Origin: Harmonia axyridis
Lineage: Eukaryota > Arthropoda > Insecta > Coleoptera > Coccinellidae
NCBI RefSeq assembly: GCF_914767665.1
Contig: NC_059504.1
Coordinates: 43,803,720-43,867,719 of the forward strand
Length of the DNA stretch: 64,000 bases
Reading direction: 5' to 3'
Of this stretch, positions 1 through 12,600 are shown piece by piece (within the stretch, counting starts at the first letter, position 1; each line of letters starts with the position of its first letter). The position numbers and the translations under genes were made by a program. The notes below the pieces were generated by a model that saw only the letters and a program-made list of their open reading frames with translations, was not told the origin of the DNA and did no database searches.

Positions 1-300
1 CAATAAAACAACGATGGATTATTCGATTGACATGTATTTTATTTATCCGCAAGATAATCTTGTGGCATTACATTTTAAATATGATTTCTGGCATATGACC
101 GCCACGGCTGGCTCGGATGTAGTCCAATCTGGACGTCCAATTTTCGATGACTTTTTCCAACATTTTTGGCCGTATATCGGCAATAACACGGCGAATGTTG
201 TCTTCCAAATGGTCGAGGGTTTGTGGCTTATCCGCATAGACCAATGATTTTACATAGCCCCACAGAAAGTAGTCTAGCGGTGTTGAATCACAAGATCTTG
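1..300 (-). mobile_element. Mariner family A (DD41D-type) fragment, cut by the window edge
   Basis: Matches the transposase 3' end and terminal region of the copies at 6371 and 38040 (CAATAAAACAACGATGGATT and onward). Similarity stops near 300 at CACAAGATCTTG. The coding sense is on the minus strand. The left end is outside the window. Confidence 0.8.
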
Positions 301-948
301 ATGAGCCAAACTGAAGTTACAGGCACTTCAATCAGTCAGATTTCTCCCTTTCACCTACCCTTATTTGATGTCGTTAAATCGAAAGTGACAATTCAAAAAG
401 ATAGGGAATTTTCCAAGGATTACAATGATGATATTTTTTCTTCAACTTCATATGAAACATTTTCGAGTAAAATTCATTTTTCTACTCGACGATAGCTATT
501 ACGCCCCCTAGCGGTAGAGGTATGAACTTCAAAACAATTTCCAGTGTGTTTTCTTGTACACTTTAGTGGTAAAATTTTTTACCACAAGTCTCTACGATAA
601 GTGGATCCTGAGATATAGCCGCTTACCTCGCTTATTTGCCCACCCTGTACATAAATCGATGTCCCAAAGATACAAAAATCAATAAGAAATATATAGTTAT
701 CGATAACTGATCGAAATTTCATTTAACTCATAATTCTGAGAACTGCCAAAGAAATTGAATATACAGGTTTTTCCATTCGATTGTAGGTTTGCATCACAAA
801 ACGTGAGCTCTTGAAATTTCAAGGAGAAGGGATTTAGAACAAAAGTTTCTTTATTTATTATTGGATGGTAATGAACCAATATCAAGGAATTAAACATTTT
901 TTGACTCTATATTATAGGGTGATGTTTAGAAATTTTGGGTCTTTTATA
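301..948. other. HDAC4: Non-coding stretch in HDAC4 intron
   Basis: AT-rich sequence between the family A fragment and the fold-back element. Short ORFs only, with no family resemblance. Confidence 0.5.
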
Positions 949-2413
949 CAGGGTCTTTCACGAGGAACCTCACCCATACTTATACGGGAAACTACTGAAC
1001 GTATTTCATGAATTTTCAGCTATTTCTTTTCCCTTCACGCCAAAAAGATGAAATTTTCAGGAACTGTTATTTGAACCATGCTGTAGATTTTTCACCCCTT
1101 CTTGAAACCGACTTCAAGTTACTATTAGGAGAACCATGGCAAACTCTCGCAGTTATAACTAGAGAAGATGCTCAAAGTTTTGACCGTTAATTTCTAGACA
1201 TTTATTTATACGTCTCAGGAATGCTTCGTGCGTTGCCCTTCTTATTTCATCGGGAGGAAGAGATCTGCAAAAGTGTTTAAAAACCAAATTGAGTTTCAAA
1301 ACTATGAATCTAAAAATCTAAACAAACCTGAACGCATTTCTGACTCGTTCTATGCAGTCCTCTTTATCAGTCAGGGGAGTTGAGTAGACAATATTTTTTA
1401 TCCTACCCCAAACATAATAGTCTAAAGGAGTTAAATCGGGAGAACCAAAATAATATTAAATTAATAGTAAACACAAAATGCTACTGAATAAAGAGGAATT
1501 TGGCAGATGTAATTAATGATATCTATCATTAAAAAAAAAGAATGTAAAACATGGTAAGTTTTTGCATATGGTTCATAAGGAATTATTTATTTATCACTGG
1601 AGAGAAAACCGATGGCCGATTAGTTGAAATAAAGAGGTTTCCGATACAAATTCGAATCAAAATTTGCCATCTATTTAGGAACAATCTGTAACTTTTTTCT
1701 CTTGCATATTAGGGTAGTAAAATCTAAAACATGGTTTAAGTAACAGTTCCTGAAAATTTCATCTTTTTGGCGTGAAGGGAAAAGAAATAGCTGTAAATTC
1801 AAAACGAAAAACAGTTTTTTGTGAATAACTCAGAAAATATCCACTTTAGGGCAAGGGTATGATGCATACACTCACATTATTTTTTAACGTAGATTCAATA
1901 TCTGCCATAAAAAAATGGGGTTCTAATTTGAAAAAATTGATTTTTCACGATTTTGTCATACCTAACTTTGAAAGCGATTTTTTCACCCCCTGTATCATGA
2001 ATCGCGATTTCAATTTTTAAAGTGGATACATCAATCTTACATCTTGAAAAATCCCAAAAATGAAAATTTTCCATCCAAAAACCTCGAAGTTATTCTTTTT
2101 TCAGCGGAGCTCTATTTTCAATTTTTTTTTCGAATTTTCCCTCTCAGAGAGAATTTTCCAACCAAAACTGAAAAATGTTACATCAAAATAACTTGAAATT
2201 TTCTAAGGAATCTATTTCTGCAATAAAAAAATTGTGTTCTAATTTGAAAAACGGAAGTTGACGTCATTTCCGGAAAAACCGGAGGTGCTCATGCCTTGAA
2301 AATATTTTAGATTTCATCAGCATCGTGAAATACTTATAAGTGCTGAATTTCATGAAAATACGTTCAGTAGTTTCCCGTATAAATATGGGTGAGGTTCCTC
2401 GTGAAAGACCCTG
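949..2413. mobile_element. Fold-back DNA transposon with transposase remnant
   Basis: The terminal inverted repeats are about 65 bp: CAGGGTCTTTCACGAGG at 949 and its complement ending at 2413, flanked by TA. A second inverted pair lies inside, 1015-1080 against 1730-1800 (TTTTCCCTTCACGCC and following). The minus strand carries the C-terminal end of a Tc1/mariner-type transposase (see the separate entry). The middle is otherwise AT-rich and non-coding. It lies in an HDAC4 intron upstream of the 68-nt exon. Confidence 0.8.
1159..1439 (-). pseudogene. Intron-containing transposase C-terminus (Tc1/mariner)
   Basis: On the minus strand 1439-1328 reads SPDLTPLDYYVWGRIKN, carrying the third catalytic Asp region. 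A 63-bp intron follows (GTTTGT to TTTTGCAG, 1327-1265). From 1264 to 1159 it reads SLPPDEIRRATHEAF and ends NFEHLL with a stop. The splice keeps the frame. The N-terminal two thirds of the transposase is absent from the element, so this is a deletion derivative. Confidence 0.7.
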
Positions 2414-3602
2414 TATGATAGTTGTGATATTTGAAATATTTTGACTACGCCATATTTCAGCGCAATCAATCTGAACTGTCGCAATTTGTTATCTGCCTAT
2501 GTTTATCAAATATTAGGTAGATATTCTCTAAAAATATCTTCCATGAATCTCTGAATTTACATTCCAAAAATAGCTCGACTAGTTCATTGGGAATCAATGG
2601 ATTGTTTTGCTGAGAATAGAATATCAAACATCAGTTTTATCGAGAATGAAGTGTGTCTATTAACAGTTTTCATCTATACGCATTCAGTTCTGATGTTTTG
2701 TTTCTTCCCATTGTAATATTTCTCATTATTCAATTCGACCTTGCGGAAGTTGATCACTTCAGTTAATTATTCTTTTGAAAATCTATTTTTTCTTATCCTT
2801 ATTCATCCTATCCTGATTCGGACATAAATGGCAATATATTATCCATACGATATGAATACGTTCAATATTGACGTGCCAATTTCAAATCCCATTAAAATGC
2901 AATGAATTCATAGAGAAAGTGAATAATAATTAAGCTAAAAACTACCGCTCTGGTCTTCAGTGAAATCAATATAAATGAGGCACGTGGTAATTCGAAATGC
3001 ATGTTTTATTCATTGAATTATGTATCTGCATCGATGACAAAACAGAGAAATGATTTAGTATAACGTATTTTCCTTATATTTTTTGTCAAGACGAATGAAA
3101 TGGTTCATTCGATTTAGCGAATACTAGATCCAGTGATTTTGAAGGCAGAAATCATATACCTAATCGAATTCGAAAATCTATCCCCAGAAATAATAAAATA
3201 ACCATGAAATTACAAAAGTAAATCGATTTGATGATACTAAATACAATAATTTTCGAACAATTGATGTTAGGAACATTTCGAGCTGTATGAGGCCCTTCAT
3301 GGAAAGAACGGCAATGATAGAAAGTTAGTGTTCAATTAATGTGATAATTCAAAAATTTTCAGAATCTCTGATGATATCATTATATTTGTCCCCTATTTAT
3401 ATCGGTTCTTAATGAATGTGAATTAGTTCATGAAATCTCATACGGCCTAATTGTTGTCTGATACCAATAAATCCAACAGAAAAGTTGTGCAAGATTATAA
3501 AGATTATTATGAAATCGAAAGTCATAATAAGATATCCCTAACTACCAATAACTATACTTATAGAATTCGTGTAAATTTTTTTGACGGTTTGCTTAATTCC
3601 AG
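2414..3602. other. HDAC4: Non-coding HDAC4 intron
   Basis: AT-rich sequence up to the 68-nt exon. No repeat or coding signal recognised apart from the weak pyrimidine tract and acceptor at its end. Confidence 0.5.
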
Positions 3603-3670
3603 GTCCAAGAACATGGATACAAGTACAGATGGCATTCCTAATAGCAACGATTTTCCTTTGAGAAAAACAG
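3603..3670 (+). CDS. HDAC4: HDAC4 small internal exon
   Basis: This 68-nt exon lies between a TTGCTTAATTCCAG acceptor and an ACAG/GTAAGA donor. It begins with one nucleotide finishing a codon from the previous exon, which is outside the window. It ends with one nucleotide (G) that joins CT at 7314 to make the Ala codon of RKTASEPN. Its last residues, DFPLRKT, are the conserved lead-in to the first 14-3-3 serine of class IIa HDACs. The exact phase match and the conserved motif make this exon secure although it is very short. Confidence 0.9.
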
Positions 3671-6600
3671 GTAAGAACGCATTATGCATTATGGAAATGT
3701 CAAAAAGTACTGGGAATAAATAAAACTAAAAATATGTATTCCTTATCTTAATTTATGTATTCCTTCTTAAGTAGAGAATTCTGAGATAAAAACAGTTACG
3801 CCAGTGGGTAATCATCAAAACTATAAAACCTCATAATAGAAATACTCAGACTCAGACTAGATTTCACTGTATATTATGTGTAGTAAAATGAAACCCTTTA
3901 TTTTTCCATTATTTCGTACCACAAAAACTTTTTTGACAATATTGTGATTAGTTGACTCAGTTTAGTTCGAGCGCGCGTCGAAGATGGACACTAGCAAAAA
4001 GAGAAAATACACTATATTTTACAGTTTTTCTTCGATTAAGGCGAAAATGCAAGCCAGGTGGCTGAAAATGTGAATAAAGCCAATGGTCCTGATACTGTAA
4101 TATCCGATGACCAGATTTTGATTTCGTCGACTTCGTTCCGGTAATTTCGATGTCAGAGATGCACCACGCACTGGAAGGCCAAATGTCGATGAAATCATGT
4201 ATATTGTCAAGTCCAACCTTCATGTAAGCACTGTTTCGTTTGTCCAAGAGCTGAAGATTGTACAAAAACCCTTCGGAACCATTTGAATAAGGCTCAAGAA
4301 GAAGCTCGATGTATGGGTACCAAACGAGTCAATGCAAAAAACCTCATGAACCGAAATTCCATCTGCGAATCGCTGCTAAAGCGCTACAAAATCGACCCAT
4401 TTTTGAAGCGGTTGGTGACTGGTTATAAAAAATGAATCAATTACGACAACGTCAAGCGAAAACGGACTTGGTCGAAAAGCGATGAGCCGGCGGAAACGGT
4501 GGCCAAGTTAGGATTAACAGGAAGGTTTTGCTGTGTGTTTGGTGGAATTTGCAAGGAATTATCCACTATGAGCTGCTACCCTAGGCCACAACTGTTGACT
4601 CGGAACTGAACTGTCAACAATTGGACTGTCTGAGCGAAGCAATCGCCCAGGACAACGACAGGCCAGACACATGGATAATGACTCGCCAGAAGCTCCAGGA
4701 GCTTGGTTGGGGGGTTCTTATGTATCTACCTTACATTCCGGACCAAGTGATTACCATCTGTTCCTATCCATGGTTCACCAGCAAAATGGGTTTGCTGGTG
4801 AAAAATTTGCTTCAACAGAGGCTTGTGAAAATCGACTGTCTCAATTTTTTTCCGAAAGGGACGAGGTCTTATGAGATAAGCATAATGATATTATCTTCAA
4901 AATGGCAACAAGTTATCGAACAAAACGGCACATATTCGACATGAATCGGATCATTCTGACTATGGTAATTAAATCCCTATTTTTCATGCAAAAATAATGG
5001 ATATCTTTTTACTACACCTTATATTTTGATATCTTCTTTTTTGCTCTTATTGTCACTGAAATATTATTATTGTTCTTTTCGATAGTCTGCTTGAATTTTC
5101 CATGGTTTTGATGACGTTATCAACACGAAATTATGCACAATGTTTGAAATAGGTTCTCGAAATTGTTATTTCAGATCTAAATGCAATATTTCTCTCGAAT
5201 ATGTTGTTTGAACTAACAATCTTGAACCATATCCGAGCCTACCTCGAAAATTTTGGGTTTGTCTATCTTCCCGTTCGAGTATCGTCATATTTACGAACGG
5301 CCGGGCAGAATCGAATTTGTGGGCGAATTCATCATCAAAGATTCAAATCTTATCATTTTAAATCCTTTCGAAATCGAAATTTTAAAATTGCAGATATTTT
5401 GACGAAATAATCAAGCTGTCTCCTCTGGGAACAAGCGCTCGAAAAGTGAAACGATTAAAGTAGGAAAAGATCAGTAAATAAACCAATTCCATAGAACAAA
5501 ACGGCCGATAACAATAAAAACAACACTCGATGAAAATATTCAACTCGAACAAAGCGAAAGACTACATTATATAGGTACTATAATACTTCAAAGTCTAAAG
5601 CAATTATACAACAGGTGGTTTTATTACCTGGAATTACCTCATGAACCTGTGTCAGATTCTTGGAATTGCCTACTTGAAATTCAACTATATTTTTGATTAT
5701 AAACTGTTCAAAATACATCACATCGTCATAATTTGATTTCGTTCTATAATTAAACGTTCATCAAGGACGACAGTGGATAATCAATCGCACACATCAGTAC
5801 AGAATTAAACATAGGATGTTTCCTTCTGTATCAGTAATAAACTAGGAGAGATTGAAATTCAAGAAAGAATTTAAGTATTCAATAATTAGAGTTCAGGTGA
5901 TAGTAGTCCCATTGTCTATTATAAGAATGAATTCATTATATGAAAGAATTACTATTATTTACATTGACGCGAAGTTGGGAAATATTGCGCATTTGTTCAT
6001 ATATTTGACCATTCACATTTGCACTCAAAATAAACCCGGAGTTTTCCATCCTCCATGCTTCTTTAAAGCAATAAATCTGCTCCAAAATTGCCCAAAATCG
6101 TTGCAGATGACCGAAGGAAACAATGTGTATTTAAGTGTATCAGTTCAATTCAAAAAATTTGCAACAATTCACGGAATTTTTTTCAACTGATGTAATCCCA
6201 CTAATTTCCTACAAGGTTTCCCATTGGAATATTCATAGAAAGGGGGCAATTATCAAAATTTTCCCGGCGGCATGCTCCTTATTTTCTGTGGAATGGCGTA
6301 TAAGGTGTAGTAAAAACAATCATTATTTTTCTAATAGATGACTTTAATTATCTGTACCTCGTGTTGTAAAGGGTGTTTTTTTTAGAGCTATAGAACTTCA
6401 AATTGCAATAAAACAACGATGGATCATTCGATGGACATTTTATGTCTCCACAAGATAATCTTGTGGCATTACATTTTAAATATGATTTCTGGCTCGGATG
6501 TAGTCCAATCTGGACGTCCAATTTTCGATGACTTTTTCCAACATTTGTGGCCGTATATCGGCAATAACACGGCGAATGTTGTCTTCCAAATGGTCAAGGG

Positions 6601-9600
6601 TTTGTGGCTTAGAAACATGACTTTACATAGCCCCACAGAGAGTAGTCTAGCAGTGTTAAATCACAAGATCTTGGAGGCCAATTCACAGGTCCAAAACGTG
6701 AAATTAGGCGGTCACCAAACGTGTCTTTCAATAAATCCATTGTGGCACGAGCTGTGTGACATGTTGCGCCGTCTTGTTGGAACCACAGCTGCTGGACATC
6801 ATGTTTGTTCAATTCAGGATTGAAAAAGTTAGTAATCATGGCTCTATATCGATCACCATTGACTGTAACGTTCTGGCCATCATCGTTTTTGAAGAAGTAC
6901 GGACCAATGATTCCACCAGCCCATAAAGCGCACCAAACAGTCAGTTTTTCTGGATGTAACGGTGTTTCGACATACACTTGAGGATTAGCTTCACTCCAAA
7001 TGCGGCAGTTTTGTTTGTTGACGTAGCCATTCAACCAGAAGTGCACTTCATCGCTGAACAACATTAAATGGACGTAGTGTGCGATACGTATTCCGCACAG
7101 AACCATTATTTTCGAAATAAAATTGCACTATTTGCAAGCGTTGTTCAGGCGTGAGTCTATTCATGATGAATTGCCAAACCAAACTGAGAATAAATCACTT
7201 GACAGCTGTTAAATCGGTCGCCATCTTGAACAGTAATGCCAACTTAAAGTTATATACCTCGAAAAAAAAACACCCGATAGAACAACCTTCAATTCTTCTT
7301 CTTTATGTTACAGCTTCCGAACCGAACCTGCTCAAGGTCCGACTGAAGCAGCGCGTCATGGAACGACGTTGCAGTCCCATGAGCAAACGCCACCTCCCAC
7401 CACCGCTCAAGAAGAAGCTGCTGAGCTCCTGTCTACCTCCCAGCGAGTCGCCGCCTCAAGAACCCCCCAAAGAGCTCAGTCCCCCCTGCGAGTCGGACGA
7501 GTACCAGAGCCACGCCCTCTTCAGCAGCCCATCGATGCCCAACATCTCCTTGGCTGCCCACCACGTCTTTTCCACCGACCTCTCCGAAGCCGCCCTGAGG
7601 GCTGCTTGCACAGCGCGGCTGGGGATGCCGCTCACTGGCCAGATGCTACCCGGTACCCTGCCTTTCTACCCCTCCCTGCCTGCCATAGAGAGCGAGCATG
7701 AGGAAACCCCGCTAGACACGATAAGCGAGCTTCAGGAGCCTCAGCAGAGAGGGGTTATAAGGCCGCTTGGTAGGACGCAGTCCTCACCGTTACCTCTAGG
7801 TCATCCCCTGTTGGAGGGGCCGCCACCTCCGATACTGCAGCCGCCTCAACCACCGCCTGAGGAGGAGCAGAAGGATGTGGAACTGAAGGACAACGAATCT
7901 AGGAGGTAGGTGCGAAAGAGTATTATTACAACCTCAGTAAGATTGAGATTTAATTGAGGAGTTTCCATTTCACGACCTAAGGGTCTTTTGTGCCCCTCCA
8001 TCAGAAAGAGCTATTCTCTCCATAACGTGATCTATAGCTCGTCTTCCAGTTCCAGAGTTCTAATGAACTTTAGTATCTGGGATGGCTTCAAGAAGGCGAA
8101 GTCCTCACTTCTACAAGTCTTTTGTCCAAAGCATTTTTTGCATTGGCGAGGCATTTTGGCACCAGGTGATTCGCAGTTTTTTCGTCCTCTCCACAGAATC
8201 TGCAATTGACATTTTCTACTAGACCCATTCTCACTAGGTGTTTCCTAAGGCGACAATTCCCTGTAAGGAATCCAGTGAGGAGGTGTAGTATATTTTTGCT
8301 AAGATCCAGATACTTCGTGGATCTCGCAGTGTCAAAGTTTCAAAGAAACTTTTTGGAATGATCCAAACCAGGGGAAAACCGCCAGAGTGTTTTTCTTTCG
8401 GTTTTTTCCTTCTCCTGAAACTCTTTCTTGTAGGTACATTGTTCTATGCCACAGAAAGATTCCGGGACAATGAAAGAAGTTTGTGCTCCTTTTCTGGCAA
8501 GTGTGTTGGCCTCTTCATTCCCTTTAGTTCCCGAGTGGCAGGGAACCCAGACTAAAAAGACCTTGGTATTCTTGCCTATTTCATTGACTTTTCTTCGGCA
8601 CTCCAACACCATCTCAGAATCGATGAAATGTGAACTCAGTGCTTTGATTGCAGCCTGACTATCAGAATGTATCGCGATTTAAATGATACGCCAAGCATTC
8701 CTTTCATTTTGAAAAGGGTAAAAAAGTTTAAGCAGACTATAACAAGAACACAAGATTTCATAGGATTGATCAACTCCTCAAACCCAATGTGTCTCTGTCA
8801 CAAGTTCGTAAAATTTTTCAGGCAAACTAATCCCAAACAAAGGTGACATTCATTGGCCCCTGCAGTCCTGATTTGACTATGGACTTTTAACTGAGTGGTT
8901 TCCTCAAAAAGAAATTTTAAGTTAGTAAACCAACTTCTCTGGATCAGTTAAGACAAAATATTCACCATGAAATGGGAACACATCATGAAGCATACTTGAA
9001 AAGCATTCATTAGGAATATTAGAGTTAGATTGAATAACGGCCACTTAATTTCAAGAAATGATTTCACAAATAGCGTATTGAAAAATAAACGTCTTTAATT
9101 TTTTATCACTTTTTTTACATATTAATTTTCTTTTAAGACAACTTGTTGGATGATTTCCCAGAAACGTAATGAGTTTTAAAAAATCCAGAAACCATTTAAA
9201 TTATCTGTATGACATTACTGCCTTCAGCACATCACTAAAAACTCTACAATATCCTTTTGACTCATTAATCGAAATGAAAGTAAGTCAATTATCTGCATCA
9301 CCCTATTTCATTAATCATTGAAATTGAAATTAATTTAATTCTCCCTGTTGCAAATTACATGTATGCCAAACGAAATTCAAGCGTTCTGTCCTGACTGCAA
9401 GTCCATCAATAATCCACGACTAAGTGTTACAAACACTCATCGTCGTAGGGTGGTTTACTTTACGGTTATAAATGAGTTCCTCATTAAAATGCTATAAATA
9501 GAACGGCCTGAAACAAGCAACCTCACATGATTGCAACACGCAAAACTGACGAATCGATCACAGAAGTGTATCAAGGACCCTGTGGGATCCAAAAGCTCTT

Positions 9601-12600
9601 CGATATCCAGTCTTTCATTATGAGTGTCCTTCAGCTTTATGTATGGGGTGCCACTTCATATCACTACCATATTTGAGGTGGAACATGAGATGTTAGAACC
9701 AACACTAAACTGTTCTATGAAGTTTTGAGAAGTCCCTCGCTAGAATTGTCTATGTCTTCATATCCCTATTTTAAAAAACTAATATAAATTTCATGGCTTT
9801 GTCTTTATTGGGTTAGAAATAACAGTATTTTTGTTTTCAAAGAGAATTCTTTTCAGCGAAGAAAATACATCAAATCGTATGAAAAAAATTATATGATAAA
9901 TATCACAATGTTTATCTCCTATTTCTTCGAATGTTTTGAAAATTCTATATTCATTTATAGTATGATGAAAAATGAATAATAATATAAGGTGTACAACTTT
10001 GCTTCCGCCGTTTTGCAATAGATGGCTGTAGCGGTAAGTGGTTGTCGAATTAAACATATCGTAGATGTCATACAATCAGCTTAGGTATTTGTAAATATAA
10101 CTCCATCGAAATATTAGTCGATTTGTGCCTGCAGCATGAAGTTATTCTCGATTGAACGTGTCAACTTACGAGCCAAATTCTCGTCATTTACAGGAGGTTT
10201 CAATTTTCTGCTTGAATATAAAACAATCTGGGGCTGAGGCTCATCGAATGCTCTCAAATACCTATGGTGAGACCGCTATCAGTGATATAACGAGCCGAGA
10301 TTGTGTTCAACGCTGCAAGAACGGTGATTTTGACGTCGAAGACCAGCACGGCGGTGGAAGAGAGAAGGTTTTCGAAGATGCCATACTTACTTGATCAAGA
10401 CTCTAGTCAAATGCAACAAGAATTGGCAGGATCATTGGGAGTGACGCAACAAGTCATTTCAAAACGCCTTAAAGTCATGGAAATGATTCAAAAACAAAAA
10501 AATTGGGTGCCGTACGAGTTGAAGCCGAGAGATGTTGAACGGCACTTGTTTGCTTGTGATCAGCTGCTTGCGAGACAAAGATCGAAGGGATTTCTGCATC
10601 GCATTGTGACTGGAGATGAGTAATGGGTCCATTGCGATGATCCCAAGCACAGAAAATCATGGAGATATCCCGGCCATACTTCTACGTCAACGGCAAAACC
10701 GAATATTCACGGTTCCAAGGTCATGCTGAGTATTTGGTGGGACCAGCTCGGCGTTGTGTAACTATTATGAGTTGTTAAAACTGACTGAAATAATCACAGA
10801 CGGTCGTTTTCGAACGCAATTAATGCGTTTTAGCGGAGGATGGAAAGACAAACAGACGCAAACAACGAGAGACATGATAAAGTGATTTTACAGCATGACA
10901 ATGCTCGGCCCCATATTGCGAAATTGGGCAAGACATACTTGGAAACATTGAAATGGGAAGTCCTACCTCACCCGCCGTATTCTCCAGACGTTGCTCCATC
11001 GGACTATCACTTGTTTCTATCAATAGCACACGGTCTGGCTGACCAGCACTTCTGGTCATATGAAGAAGTGAAAACTTCTCGATCGATTTGTAGATCGCTT
11101 CAGAAGATGACCACTTTTTTCAATGCGGGATTCGTACGCTGCCCGAAAGATGAGAGAAAGTAGTGGCCAGCGATGGACAATACTTTGAATCATAAATTTA
11201 TAATCAGTTTTTCCCAATAAAACCTCGAATTTCGGAAAAAAACGGCGGAAGCTAAGTTGTACGCCTATGTAAAATATAATATTATGTGAAATAAAATTGC
11301 AGGACAGATAAAAGTTGTCTTTGAGCAAATGCAAATGCTCATTACTTACTGGGAATAATCAATCGAAAACTTTTAGCATTGAATTATACATATAATAAGT
11401 ATATAAGAAAGACATCAGAACAACTCGAAATCACCATTGAGTAATAAAAAAACTAAATTTCAATACTTTTTCACTATTTACAAAATTATTATTTTTTTCA
11501 GTATAAGGCCCTTGTCGAGAGCAGTAAGCAGTCCAGTAGTCCACCTTGGTGTCCCTGAACCTCCAACGCTGTGCCGTAGACGATCCTCCACTTCACCAAC
11601 CACAGGCCTCGCCTACGACAACCAAATGCTCAAGCACGCCTGTATATGCGGCAACAACATCGTACATCCCGAGCATGCAGGTCGTTTACAAAGTATATGG
11701 TCGAGACTTCTGGAGACAGGCCTAGTAGCCAGATGCGACAGGCTAAGACCACGCAAAGCCACCACTCAAGAACTACAAACCTGCCATACTGAAACCCATA
11801 CGCTCTTGTATGGCACCAGCTCACTCAATAGACACAAAATGGACACTAGTAAAGTAACCTTCGTTAGACTTCCTTGCGGTGGTATCGGGGTAGACAGTGA
11901 TACCACTTGGAACGAAATGTACACAGCGTCAGCAGCCCGTATGGCAGTTGGATGCACTGTAGATCTGGCCGTTAGAACGTGGACGGGAGATATAAGGAAC
12001 GGGTTCGCCATAGTACGACCACCAGGTCATCACGCCGAGCCTCAACAAGCCATGGGATTCTGTTTCTTCAATTCCGTAGCCATTGCCGCTAGGATACTAC
12101 AACGAGAGCACAGGGTTCACAAAATCCTCATATTCGACTGGGGTATGCACCACGGGAACGGCACCCAAGACATATTCTACAGCGACCCGAGAGTTCTAGT
12201 CATTTCTCTTCATAGGTACGAAAATGGTAACTTCTTTCCGGGTACTGGTAGTCCTGGTGATTGCGGTGTCGGAGAAGGCTTAGGTTTCAACGTTAACATA
12301 GGATGGAATGGAGGTCTGAATCCTCCGTTGGGTGATGCCGAATATTTGGCCGCTTTTCGAAGTGTAATACTGCCCATAGCTAAAGAGTTCTGCCCTGATA
12401 TAATTTTGGTTTCGGCAGGGTTTGATGCTACAGATGGTCATTTGCCACCATTAGGTGGTTACAGGGTTACACCTGCTTGTTATGGTTACATGACCCGTCA
12501 GCTGATGCAGCTTTGCGATGGAAGGGTAGTACTGGCTTTGGAAGGAGGATACGATCTTCCTTCCATCTGCGATTCGGCTGAAGAATGCGTGAAAGTATTA

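Noticed and set aside
3451..3723. 90-codon ORF as an independent small gene
   Set aside because: Only its middle (3603-3670) is conserved, and it is bordered by splice sites that match HDAC4 phase; the rest is intron.
7369..7701. 110-codon plus-strand ORF
   Set aside because: It is another frame of the GC-rich HDAC4 exon; the HDAC4 frame carries the conserved motifs.
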